A stretch of DNA of 64,000 nt, from the NCBI GenBank assembly GCA_964020155.1, contig OZ026563.1, positions 1,856,048-1,920,047 on the forward strand, in the 5' to 3' direction. The position numbers and the translations under genes are program-made. This DNA comes from Chondrilla cf. caribensis (lineage: Eukaryota > Porifera > Demospongiae > Chondrillida > Chondrillidae). Shown in pieces: positions 48,886-61,000 of this stretch. A model generated the notes under the pieces. It did no database searches. It was given only the letters and a program-made list of their open reading frames with translations, and was not told where the DNA came from. Position 1 is the first letter of the stretch. Each line of letters starts with the position of its first letter.

Positions 48886-51654
48886 TGGCAATCACTTTTT
48901 GCTATTACCAATAGTGGGCTGCAAACTGCTAAGGTTCACTCCCATCACCACTCAGCCACCAGTGGTCCCTCGCAGTGTCTTACCCTCATGGGACACTCTG
49001 ATACAGCCAATGCTGCTCAAACCTGTATTCATAATATCAATTTCACGTTTACATGTTATCCTGTTATGGCGCAGCATAACTCCTTATGTGCAATAACAAT
49101 TCCCAAACATAGTGCGAGTAGTGATTATCTACCGACTTTAACACCCTACACAAAAGTCACCGCTTGGCTGTGAAATCTTCAATACTTTGCAAACAGGGCA
49201 AGGCTTATCTTCCACGTTTCCATGGTTATATTCTAGGCATCAAAAAGTGGTCCTCGGTAGAAAGGACAGTTGTTGATAAAGGATTTTTGCAAATACACTG
49301 AACCCTACAGACAACGACCTGATAGGCTAAAAGCCCAGCCAATACTCTGCTTAGCAGAGATTGACAACTCAGAACATTGCCCAGTGGTTCTGATGAGGAG
49401 TGGTATTCTCCAAAAAGGCCTTATAGCACATTGGCAAAGAAATGAATATTACTGATTCGTGTCAGCATCCTTTATCAATTCCCAAACATACTAAAATTAC
49501 AAAAAGATTTCTGAAGAATACGTATATGTTAGCACTTCATGTGCGTACATGTATACATAAGCATACAACAAACTGTTACATAGTTGTCGATTTCTATTGT
49601 GGGTATGTACATGCTCATCAAATTCCTGCTCTAATTAGTTTAATTTCTACGAAATAATTACTTCTTTCAGGGTAATATTGGTGAAGACACTCGTATTATT
49701 GACCTAATTGCCAATGATACGTGTCACTTACTCACACCTGCATTGATATGCTGACGCATGCAAATCACACACTACAGTACGAATGTAGGACCAAACACAC
49801 CAGAATGTAACCCACATATGTAATAAACAGAAAACTAGGAAAATATCAGCACTTGTGGTGACACTGGACTCTTACAGCTCTTCATTGCAATCACTTTGTG
49901 AAACAGTTATATTGTAGTTACCGGACACTTTACAAACACAAATTTGAGTGGCTATGGGCTAAACGTGTTCCTCGCTTGGATCAGCCCCAATGATACTGGT
50001 CCTGGTGACAGTTGGATGTTCCAGGGGGCACTCCTTGTGAGTATGTCATCATCTCAATTGTGAGGGTAACATTTTAACCGGAAATCAGCAAGATGCCCTT
50101 TTAACACTTCTTCCAAGTACTGCTTCTGTAAAACAGCGTATGTTTATATTCTTACTCTTACTGTATCTATATCATGAACACAACTTCACTTACAAAATGG
50201 TTCAACAGAAGTAGAAGATGGTATTACAGATAACTACCTGTATTACAGAACCTGTAACGGTGAGCTGTACAGAGGTGGACACTATGGATTCAACAGGAAC
50301 AGGAAATTACATGGGGATAAGTGTTACTGTACCAGCAACTGCACAGCTGTGCACAGTCATGCCCAAAGGTAACAAGCAATGGTATCCAATGACACCTTTA
50401 ATGTGGAATGGACACCAATAAGGGATCCAATTAATCTATAAAAACACTCGGCTGAAGAGAATTGAGAGAACGCCATCACTTGTTACATACTGAATCACTG
50501 ATAGTATCATTTGATGGAGGGCTTTCATGTCTGAAAGCTCTGCTTTGTCATCAATTTTATTGAGCCTGATATCCTTGTACATCATTTGATATTATATTAA
50601 TAGCATGGGGGATCCTTGGCATAGCAAAGAAACTACAATTCCAGACAGCAATGATGTCAACTACTGCATCAACATAGGAGTCAGTTGGATTAGTCACAAC
50701 GTCGATTGAATCACCATGGATCCTACTGGTATGAAATTGAAGCTCTATAAAAAATTAATTAATGCTATTGGATATTGCTGGCATAACAACGAGACTCTAC
50801 AGTATACCAAAGCAATGATGTCAAGTACTACATTGGGGTCAGCTAGATGCCCCAAGTGTCCAATTGGATATGGATCCCCCTGACATGAAATAGAAGCCCA
50901 TGTCACCACAAAATTAACGTTAGATCACAGTGAGTTCATTGGCTTACATAATTACAGAGGTGCATAACCGTGACACCAGATACTCCTAGCTCTATGCCAT
51001 CACGGCTGCTGGGAGAGACACCAAGTCTGGCCTTACAACCCTCAAACTGAGGACTTACCCGTACATCACTTCAAAAGCAAATGGTGAACTGTATGTGCGC
51101 ACATGCATGCACACATGACTGTGACACAGCCAAAAATTATCCAAGTAGTCTCACAGTGAATGCTGGCTCGAGCTCTCACAATTGAACTTATTCTCTAAGA
51201 CCACTCCTTTGGCTGACTGAACAATGGTCCCAGACCCCATATGGTCTCTGGACAGAGGTCAGACTGCTAACATTACATGTATGGCGGTAGAACGTCTGCA
51301 ATGACTGGTCAAGTGTATTGTTTTCAGTGCATTACATTAGGATGTAGTACACTGTTTGTATATGCACATTGTACAAGGGAGTCTGAAGGACAGACTTCTT
51401 AAGTGTTTTCAATAATAATAACTTTCACCATAAGATGTCTTCAATAATGTATATATGGTGTCTGCCTGGTGTATGTGCCACCATTGAGGCTATGTAAACT
51501 GCTGGATGTCGTCAGCAAATTTGATTTGGCCACAAGAGTCACCGCACAAGGTAAGGTCAGGTGTCAACTAATTAATTTGATATAGTTTCAAGTAGTCTCA
51601 ACTCTTGGATACAGCACACGTACGCCTGCACATACATGCACGAGTGCACACGCA

Positions 51655-51683
51655 CGCGCGCGCGCACACACGCACGCACACAT

Positions 51684-51748
<65 letters not shown>

Positions 51749-51782
51749 TGCACACACACACACATATACACACACACACTTA

Positions 51783-51862
<80 letters not shown>
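51655..51862. repeat. (CG)/(CA)n compound microsatellite
   Basis: Starts as CGCGCGCGCG and continues as long CA tracts with short interruptions. It occupies the same relative place as the shorter (CA)n at 26221 in the first copy, a further sign of the duplication. Confidence 0.9.
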
Positions 51863-51863
<1 letters not shown>

Positions 51864-53610
51864 GGACCAGCCTCTGTAGACTTTCTGAAGTGGCAGTATT
51901 GGCAAACATTATACAGAACATCACACTTGTGGTGGATGATGTAACATGCACTCACTAAATAATGATGAAGAGGTACAGCACAGAGGGGTGGGACTTTGGG
52001 AAACCCTGCTTTGGTCCTCAATAAGGACGCGGGTCACTTTGAAATGATTCAAAGTTTAGGACTGGGTCTGATTAGGGGGTCTGGAGGCAGTTTAAAAGAA
52101 CCTGACAATCCCCCCCGCCCACAAGCTGCTATACCGTTCATACACACCATAGTACGGTTGATTTTCATCAATCTGCCGTAACCTGAATTCACCATAATTG
52201 CCTAATTATACTATAACAAAGTGATGATAATGATGTTCCAGTTTTCAAAAAACTATTTTCACGTGTTGGATTAATGAGAATCCACTGTGTTACACCACTA
52301 TCCAGCACATACAACAGGCCTTCAAAGCATTTCTCAGTGGCAAGACTATTTTATGGTCAATTTTATATAGATATTATATTGAATATGTGGCAATTTTGAT
52401 ACATTAATGAAACACAAAATAACAGTTCACTAGTGTTTATTTCCAGCTCTGAAGCTGGTTGCAGAGGTCTCACCAAGCTGGTCTTCATAACACTACTGTC
52501 TATCAGTACGACCTTGTTTCAACCAATTTGTGCTACACACAGTCACAAACATGCTTCACTTATTCCCATGAGCTTGCACAATCTGACTGCTATTGTGATC
52601 ATCACATGCATACTTTCCATGGAGGAAAACATTCACATAGGCACATGTAAATACATATCACGTTTTACTACAGTGGCATCAGAAGTGATGAAAAGTGGGG
52701 AGGCCATGAATGGAGTCTGTTGTGCTGCACTTGCAAATGCTCGCAAACGCAAACAAATTGGCACCTGAAACCGGAGACCAAGATCAATGCCAAAACAAGA
52801 TACTACTGGTCAGAACATGAATGCTATCTCTTGTAAAGCAGTAAAATGTTTGAATGTCAGTTTGTAAGGATTTTTGGTAAATACTCCAGTTGATCAGTTG
52901 AATTTGTGAATGTTAATCTAAGAAAATATAGGCCTTTCTTCAAAAAGTGAGGCAGCCAAAGCTTCCCTAACTGCCCCTGTTCCAACGCCCCTGTACTGTA
53001 GTTATTATTATACATAACACACATTATGTATAATACACTACATGTAATATGAACATATCATAAATATACATCGTGACATAATTGTATCATAATCATAAAG
53101 TATTGTTGGGATCGTTAGTCGCACGTGTAGTTAAATCACAAATCTATATCACATTGGAATAGTATAGTGTTTATTCATTAGTACTTAATATCATAGTTTA
53201 GTCACAATGGAATCACAAAGCAATCGTAATTTTCTCCAGCATATTGTAATCATGTTGTAATGACATCATAATGCAAAATAAATCAATCATAATGTAATCA
53301 TAATTTCCCTGTAATTACATTACTATATGTAATCTTCTGTGACACAGACTATTCGTATGTACCTTTGTATGTACCCACTATAGACCAGTCATCACTTGGT
53401 CACATACATGCATATGTACATACACACCACAATCACTGCTATAACCACTACTGATAACACTACTGATACAATAAACTTATGAGGTTTGTACAAAGGTAAG
53501 GCATGGCTCATAGCAAGGGATATCTGTAACACCAATCATAAATTCAATGATCACAAAAATTGAGCTTCATATGCCGTAATAGTAATAATTACTCCTGTTA
53601 CTGGAGATGT

Positions 53611-54175
53611 GAGCCTCAGTTGTGGGCGTGAGCCTCAGTTGTGGGCGTGAGCCTCAGTTGTGGGCGTGAGCCTCAGTTGTGGGCGTGAGCCTCAGTTGTG
53701 GGTGTGATCTCAGTTGTGGGTGTGATCTCAGTTGTGGGTGTGAATCTCAGTTGTGGGTGTGAATCTCAGTTGTGGGTGTGTACTTCAATGTAGGGTGTGT
53801 TCTTCAGTTGTTGGCGTGTATACTCATTTGTGGGTGTGTACTCCAATAGTGGGTGCGTCCTTCAGTTGTGGCTGTGTATACTTTAATTGTGGCTGTGTAC
53901 TTCAATTGTGGGTGTACCACAGTTGGGGGTGTACACCTCAATTGTGTATATGTACTTCAGTTATGAGTGCAAGCCTCAGGTGTGGGTAGTACCTCAGGTG
54001 TAGGTGTGTACTTCAGTTGTGGGTGCGTACTTGAATTGTGTATGTGTACTTCAGTTGTGGGTGTAAGTCTCAAATGTGGGTGTGTACCTCAGTTACGTAT
54101 ATGCACTTCAACTGTGGTGTAACTCGGCAGGGGAGGGGTATACTCCAGTTGTGGCCGTGTACTTCAGTTGTGAGC
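53611..54175. repeat. GTGGGxGTGxxCTCAGTT minisatellite, grading into degenerate copies
   Basis: Begins as clean 19-bp units (GTGAGCCTCAGTTGTGGGC) and decays rightward into variants (CTTCAGTTGTGGGTGTGTA), about 30 units in all. The ORF over it is an artefact. Confidence 0.88.
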
Positions 54176-56332
54176 GCACACATCGATCACAATTAGATTA
54201 ACACATCAATACCAATGAACAGTATGTGAGATCAACTTTGAAATCATCCAGATTGTATTTCCTATTAACATTACATCCATCATTGTTGGCACAAGCTAGT
54301 TCATTACATAGTTTAATACCCAGACAATGGAGGCTACAAACCTATCAGCATCCACTGGAACTACAGAGAGTGAGTTTGAAGTTGATGCCACTCCCACAAG
54401 ATGAATAGAGAGTGATTCCTCGCTGAATCTCCCAACACATAGGCAAAGTAAACATCATTTCTCTCCTGAAATGTACACTACTATCACATGACAACAAATA
54501 CATTGAGTGGTTTCTGTTCTAATGTGTAAACCACTCCCAATAGCTTTGACTCTCGGATCTGTTGTCCTTCCTACACTGTATCTATGAGTCAGTAAAGCAG
54601 AACCTCAAATAAACTCTGGAAGTGTATGCATTGATAGGAATGAAGGCAGACAAGGACATCTGAGACACCACAATGGGCTTTTGTGGAGTGCTAATACATC
54701 TTTCACCTCTGAAGAGTGGAACTCTCTACAGTGGACAAAACGACCAGTCCCAATATACATGTTATCAAAGGAGTTCACCTGTACTGATAGCCAAGTGCAG
54801 TACAGTCACATCACATGACATTCTAGTATAGCGAATTGTATTACTACAAACTGTATGTTTCAACTGGTCATAGTAAATTCCAGTAACATATATAGTGAGC
54901 TGTCACTGGTGTCTCCTGAGATCATGTGGTCTTCAAGTCATTTTCGAAGGGTACAGAACCCTTCTTGAGACCCAAAGTACCCTTCATCATGACTCAAAAT
55001 ACCCTCTGCATCCCTCTTGAATGATCAATGTACATCAATGTGGTTTTACTGTTGAGTAGTGTATACACTGTTTATTATACATACGTAATTGTATTGTCAC
55101 TGTCGTAGTTGTGTGACTGCTTTATTTATACCCCTCAAAAATGTTCCACGCATACATAAAGGTACCCTTCTTTATTTCAATTCTGGTGACCACACTGCCT
55201 GAGATGTATTACAGCTACGCTGCCATACACACAACACTTGGTTGGGAATTCCATTAATATCTAAACAATTCTCAACACTCATCACTTGCTTCATTGCACT
55301 TCAAATGGACAGTAATAATTTTGAGATATTACACTACAAAGTGGAAGTTCTCTGTGCATACACGTCATAGGGCCTACGTCATCTACTGTGAATGTGACAG
55401 TGGTCTTGTACAGAGGTCAAGGAACCCACTGCAATACACTGAAGTGCCACATCAAGGTTTACACTGAGGGGTATCTGCGAAGAGATGCTTCACCACGATC
55501 CCATCCCAATCGCGATTCTCACATCAATAATTGCTAAATGTCAAATGTGAGTATTATCAGATCAGTACAAGGCAAGCAGGAAGGGTATTATAAATGCATC
55601 ACAGATGACACGATTTGGTTACCACGGCAGCTCTGTAACCCAGGTGAACGAGAGCCCACCCAAAATCAATACTTGGTGATATTGAATTTTCCTAGTCAAT
55701 TAACCACCATCTGCTATAATCAATCAAATAAAACAATGAGTAAAGGAAGTAGATTGGCGCTAATTAGATTAATAGCTAGAGTAATTTTTTGATATCATCA
55801 ATATAATCTATGCAAGTGTGTAGGCTACAATATAGTATCTTGTGTATACTTCGATTGCGCTGCGGTTGCGAACCATCACATACTGAATGTACACATGATC
55901 AAACACATAATTTGGGTCAATTCACCACTCCAAGATACACATACCTGCGGTACCAAACATACATAGCTGTAGCACCAAGTATACACATACATACGTATAC
56001 GTGTGATACGTAGGTACACATATGTAGCGGTAGCGCAAAGTACACACATACGTAAGTAGCTGCAGCACAAAGAATACATAAATACGTATGTGGGTTACTT
56101 TTCTAGGGTAGCTTAGCAAGCTTGAGATTGTAAACTATAAGAGGAGCTAATCCGCTTCAGATAACCCTTAATTCGCTATTATATTCATGAAGAGAAAGGT
56201 TTGGCTAGACACATCATGATGACAGGGAATGCTATGTAACATGATATTAGCAAGAACAAGTGTTACACTTTCTGCAATCACAGATCAATAATTGGTATGG
56301 ATCAATCTGGTGGTCATAGCGATTATTAAAAG

Positions 56333-56612
56333 ACAACCTGTTCCAATAGAACAAGTTCTGGGAGACCCAGTCAACCTGTTCCAATAGACCATGTTCTAGG
56401 AGACCCAGTCAACCTGTTCCAATAGACCATGTTCTAGGAGACCTAGTCAACCTGTTCCAATAGACCATGTTCTAGGAGACCCGGTCAACCTGTTCCAATA
56501 GACCATGTTCTAGGAGACCCAGTCAACCTGTTCCAATAGACCATGTTCTAGGAGACCCAGTCAACCTGTTCCAATAGACCATGTTCTAGGAGACCCAGTC
56601 AACCTGTTCCAA
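56333..56612. repeat. 38-bp minisatellite, ~7 copies
   Basis: Units begin CAACCTGTTCCAATAGACCA and end GGAGACCCAGT, nearly identical, with related degenerate pieces to about 56710. Confidence 0.92.
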
Positions 56613-57450
56613 GAAACTACATGTAGCAATAAACCATCTGTTCCAAAGGAACCACCCGTCCTAAGAAACCATCCATGTATCTTAAGAGACCACCTGTTCT
56701 CAGAAACCCCTATTCTGAAGAGACCTGCATGGTCCACCCCTCCTGAGATGGGACAGGGTTCCACTCCCAAATTTCCAAAGATGGGAATGACTATATATGT
56801 CATAGTTGAGAGCAGTGCCGGGTAATTATTTAATAATCGTGTTAATTGTAAAATTGACAAGGACAATTATCATATTGGTGTGATTTTTTATATATTATTA
56901 TACCCTATCTATTATGTTTCAGTCATTTGATACATCTACCGTGGGTTGTATGAGGATTCGATCACTATTACTTTAGCAAATATTTCTTACTTTAAACCGT
57001 AGCGACCATCTTATTTTCTACAAATTCTGATTGTGATAATTGTAACATTCACAACAAAAAATTATCGTATGTGTTATTTAAGGTATCACCAAACACTGGT
57101 TACAAGAACCGTTCAATACTCTCAACTTACTTCAGTCCTATGAGAGGGATTTTGCACAGGCAGAACGTTCTTCCCTTGGACCTTACAGGACCATCCATGC
57201 ACCAGGAACATCACCTCGACTTCAAAGTACCTCCTTGTTATAAAGGCTGCTTGCTCACAGAAATTGGCTCTTCCTCATCCCCAGGGTGGTCCTTATAGAA
57301 AGGTTAACCGTATATTATAATACAGAGATATTCGTAGCATTGTTGATGTTATAACACATGTACTTACGAAATGCAAAAATGTAGCAGTAGCAATACATCT
57401 TATTGCGTTTCTTTGATAAAATATAGCCACGATAATAACAAACAACTTAC

Positions 57451-57600
57451 CTAGAATTGATTCTTGATAGAGGCCGACTATCACCAGCATCGGTGTCCAG
57501 CACAAAGCTCCACGCTTCACAAAGAGATACGGTTCACTCCTCGAAACCACACACAATGGACTGCAATCAGATTCTAATGAAGCAGACTCCAGGTCTTCGG
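57451..57600 (-). CDS. Candidate exon divergent from SNAPIN
   Basis: A minus-strand open frame ends at a perfect GTAAGT donor (CTAG|GTAAGT) and reads SRSEPYLFVKRGALCWTPML, then VIVGLYQESIL. No ATG lies in frame after the upstream stop near 57650, so it would be an internal exon, a non-coding first exon or chance. Its position 230-380 bp from the SNAPIN ATG would fit a bidirectional promoter. Confidence 0.22.
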
Positions 57601-57832
57601 ACTTAGTGGTGCGCTTGCAAAAACGATCGCCATATGCATACAGTCCCTATGGTCATGTGGGATGTACCCGATCTGGATAATTTTACGACATAACCAGTGG
57701 TAAAATTCATTAAAGAACAAAAGCAGACCCTCAGATATTCCTTGTTCATCGACAATGAAGTTGCTGGAAATTGATGCTGATGCGCGCCATGTTTGATGAC
57801 GTAACGACTATGCAACATGTGACTAGATAAAA

Positions 57833-58005
57833 ATGGCCACGACTACCACAACAGCCGAAACCTCTGCTCCAGCAGTTACATCTGAAGAGCCATCGGAACA
57901 GCCCCCCAGTGAAGATGAAGTTGTTCTTAACAAATTGGCAGAGGGAATTTTTGGGATTCTCGGTCCCTCGGTGGCCGAAATAGATGACAGGGTGAAGGAA
58001 GTCAG
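57833..58005 (+). CDS. SNAPIN: SNAPIN exon 1
   Basis: Start ATG at 57833. It ends GTCAG|GTTAGC in phase 2; the Arg codon is completed by exon 2. It encodes the low-complexity leader and the first conserved helix ending DRVKEV. Confidence 0.93.
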
Positions 58006-61000
58006 GTTAGCCACTGGCAGCACTAAATCATTTGTTCATGCATTTTTTGATCCAAAAATATTGAATACACGTACATTGGGGGTGTGCAGACACAATTGAA
58101 TTTCAATGATACAATGAACAACTAATGATATCATTACTTTAAGGCTAGATACTCCTATGGGACTATGTGTAGCAATGCTTAGATACTGGGCACCCAACAC
58201 TGCCTGTGTAGTCGTGTGTATGCGTACGGTACAGTAATCGCGTATTCTGTTGTTGCGAGAATGAATTTCTTGGGGTATTTCAGTAGCTGTGTGACTTTTG
58301 CGTGTTTGCTCGAGCTTTAATGCTGCATCCGAATTGTGCCCACATATATATGTAGTTAATGTTTGCCACTGCCATCAATGATTACTTTGATATTGTTGGG
58401 TGGGATCAAGTGCAGCACCTGGACCAGCTATCAATCAATATACAGTGTCACCCGCTTAATATACCGCCGGTTAATAGGCCAAACCGTTTATTATGCCACA
58501 ATTTTCTGACACGAACTCATCAGTATGGGGAAAGTATACGCGTATTGTGCCAACCACCGAATCCGCCATCCGCCATGTTTTTATTTGTTCCAATAGTACT
58601 TTCAGTACGCATTAGGTAACACTTATTAGGCCAAAGCTTTCCAGTGATATTTGTTTTCAAGGGAAGATGGCAAATGAGCACAGAACAGATTGTTTGTAGC
58701 CCGAAATCAAGAAATTTGTACACTTAAAGACGCCAATCAGAAGTATAGCCAGGATGTGATCGCAGGGTATTTTTCACGCGAGTGTGCGCTCAAGATCCCT
58801 GGAAGAACAGTTGCCAAATTCTAGAGAGAAAATCTGAATCCGACTTCCATGAAATGTTACCAGTTGACGGCCAAATGAGCAAGGAAGTCGATATTTATAG
58901 AAGAAGAACCTGCTACGTGGTTTCCAACGTCCATTACTGACGCGATACTTATCCAGACGACGAAGCAGTTTTCAGAGAGATTCAACTGCGAGGATTATTT
59001 GCCATCAGATGGCTGGTTTAGCTGTTTCAAGTTTCTAGTACTGCACTTTTATGATAACACTGTGTTTACATACATGTTTCGGAAGTCTTTTTTACTGAAA
59101 TTTATTTCTTCTGCTATGATATCTAATAATTATATTACATGTATGTGAAATTAACATTGTACTGTGTAATTAGTAGGAATTGGATATTGGCCATAACGGA
59201 TAATAGGCCAAAATTTTCCAAGACGATTTCCGGCCTATTAACTGGGTGGCACTGTATAAGTAACCCTACCCCTACCCTATACCTACCCCTACCCCACACC
59301 TACCTCTACCCTACCCCTACCTCTACCGTACCCCTACCCCTACCCTACCCTACACCTACCCCTACCCTATACCTACCTCTACCCCTACCCCTACCCCTAC
59401 CCCTACCCTACACCTACCTCTACCCTACCCCTACCCCTACCCCACCCCTACCCTACACCTACCCCACCCCCTACCCCTACCCTAACCTGTTAGGATTAGA
59501 GTTAAGATCAATACATTGATTAATGGCTGGTCCAGGTGCTGCACTTGATCCGTTGGGTGGGTGTGGGGAGAGGGTCCTCAGAACCCCTCTGCAGCAGAGG
59601 CATGACGGCATTGTGTAATGAATCTATATCACACCCGAACTGTGATGTATCCCAGCCTGTGCAGTGTAGATTGTCTGTGTCGATCATTTTATTTCTCCAT
59701 AACTTTCTGCCTAATACACAGGAAAAGTCAATCGGATCTGCAGCAGCAGATAGACAGGCTACATGAAGGTGATGACATACATGTAATCATTTCAGTGTGT
59801 GTATAATGACATACATGTAACCATTTTAGTGTGTGTATAGTGGACCTCCAGGTATTTAGCCCCTGTGAGACATAGTGCGTAAGGAGAAGAACGAGTGTAT
59901 TGTCCCTGAAGTGACATCAAAAGTGGCACAGTGAATCATAGACTATACTGAGTGTGTACACATAGTCCAATACAAGCTAATATAATAGAAGGTGTTTGTG
60001 TACTAATTGTTTGCCCAGTACTTAGTAATTAACCCAAAACAATGAAATCTGTCTGGTGTCCCATGGTGATGTGCATAACTGATTCCGTACCACTTTTCCT
60101 GTTGATCGACATGTCCATCTCCCATGCACCAGAACACAAGTACACACACCAATAGACAGTCAGTCTATGTGTAGCAAAGTAAAACTACGTAGTTGATTAC
60201 CAATTAGGCAATTTTGTTATTATGAGTTAAACTGACTTAGTGCAATGTTTCTGTAATACCGGTATAATGTCTGTAGAAAACACTAAGTGCTATGTGTTGG
60301 GAATACAGTGGAACCTCTCTATTACAAACCTCTGAATTGCAGAAACCTCTATAATAAGGACAACATTCTGTGTCCCAGTGTAATACTGTACTAATGAGTG
60401 CAGAAAGAGTGAAGCGTCTTTTCATTTGCAATCCAGTGATAGGTGTTGAATACATTTTGGTGTTCAGTGAAACCTCTCTAATCCGACACTCAATGGGACC
60501 TGAAAATAATGTTGGATTAGGAGGTTGTTGGATTATGGAGTACCTCTCACCATACTTATGTATGGTGACTGTACCTCATATAATGGTCGGATTAGAGAGA
60601 ATGTTGGATTATAGAGATGTCGGATTAGCAAGGTTTCACTGTATGTATGTATGGTATCTTAGATCATCATACTCATTTCCGACATCAGTGAGACCGCTTA
60701 TGGTGTGACTTTGATTACCATTGCATTAACAGTGATTGAACATATTTAACGTGGAAGTTCAAATATGGTGGTTACCACGACAACATACGTAATCCAATTA
60801 GTACGTAACTGTATACTTAAACATGCAGTTTAATTTCTGATCCTGTGATGTGGTCAAGAACGAAGTAATGTATACTGTCGGCGGGATCACAATATTACCT
60901 TCCAGTGTGAATGTTCCTCCGGGCTAGATCCTCGGAGTAGATCAGTCTCGAAGATATTTAAAACTGCCCCTCCTTGTATCGACTTACCGAATGAACATCC

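Larger units (their letters stand above)
44155..57450. other. Gene-poor region between gene B and SNAPIN
   Basis: Mostly simple repeats and AT-rich DNA, with no recognisable gene. About 50616-50770 and 50781-50950 are two diverged copies of one segment (AGCAATGATGTCAACTACTG and AGCAATGATGTCAAGTACTA), also related to 25260-25430. A few isolated exon-like frames are listed separately. Confidence 0.55.

Noticed and set aside
53753..53989. Cys/Gly-rich plus-strand frame
   Set aside because: It is produced by the degenerate CAGTTGTGGGTGTG minisatellite.
59139..59519. Proline-rich plus-strand frame
   Set aside because: It is the translation of the CCCCTA array and transposon end within SNAPIN intron 1.
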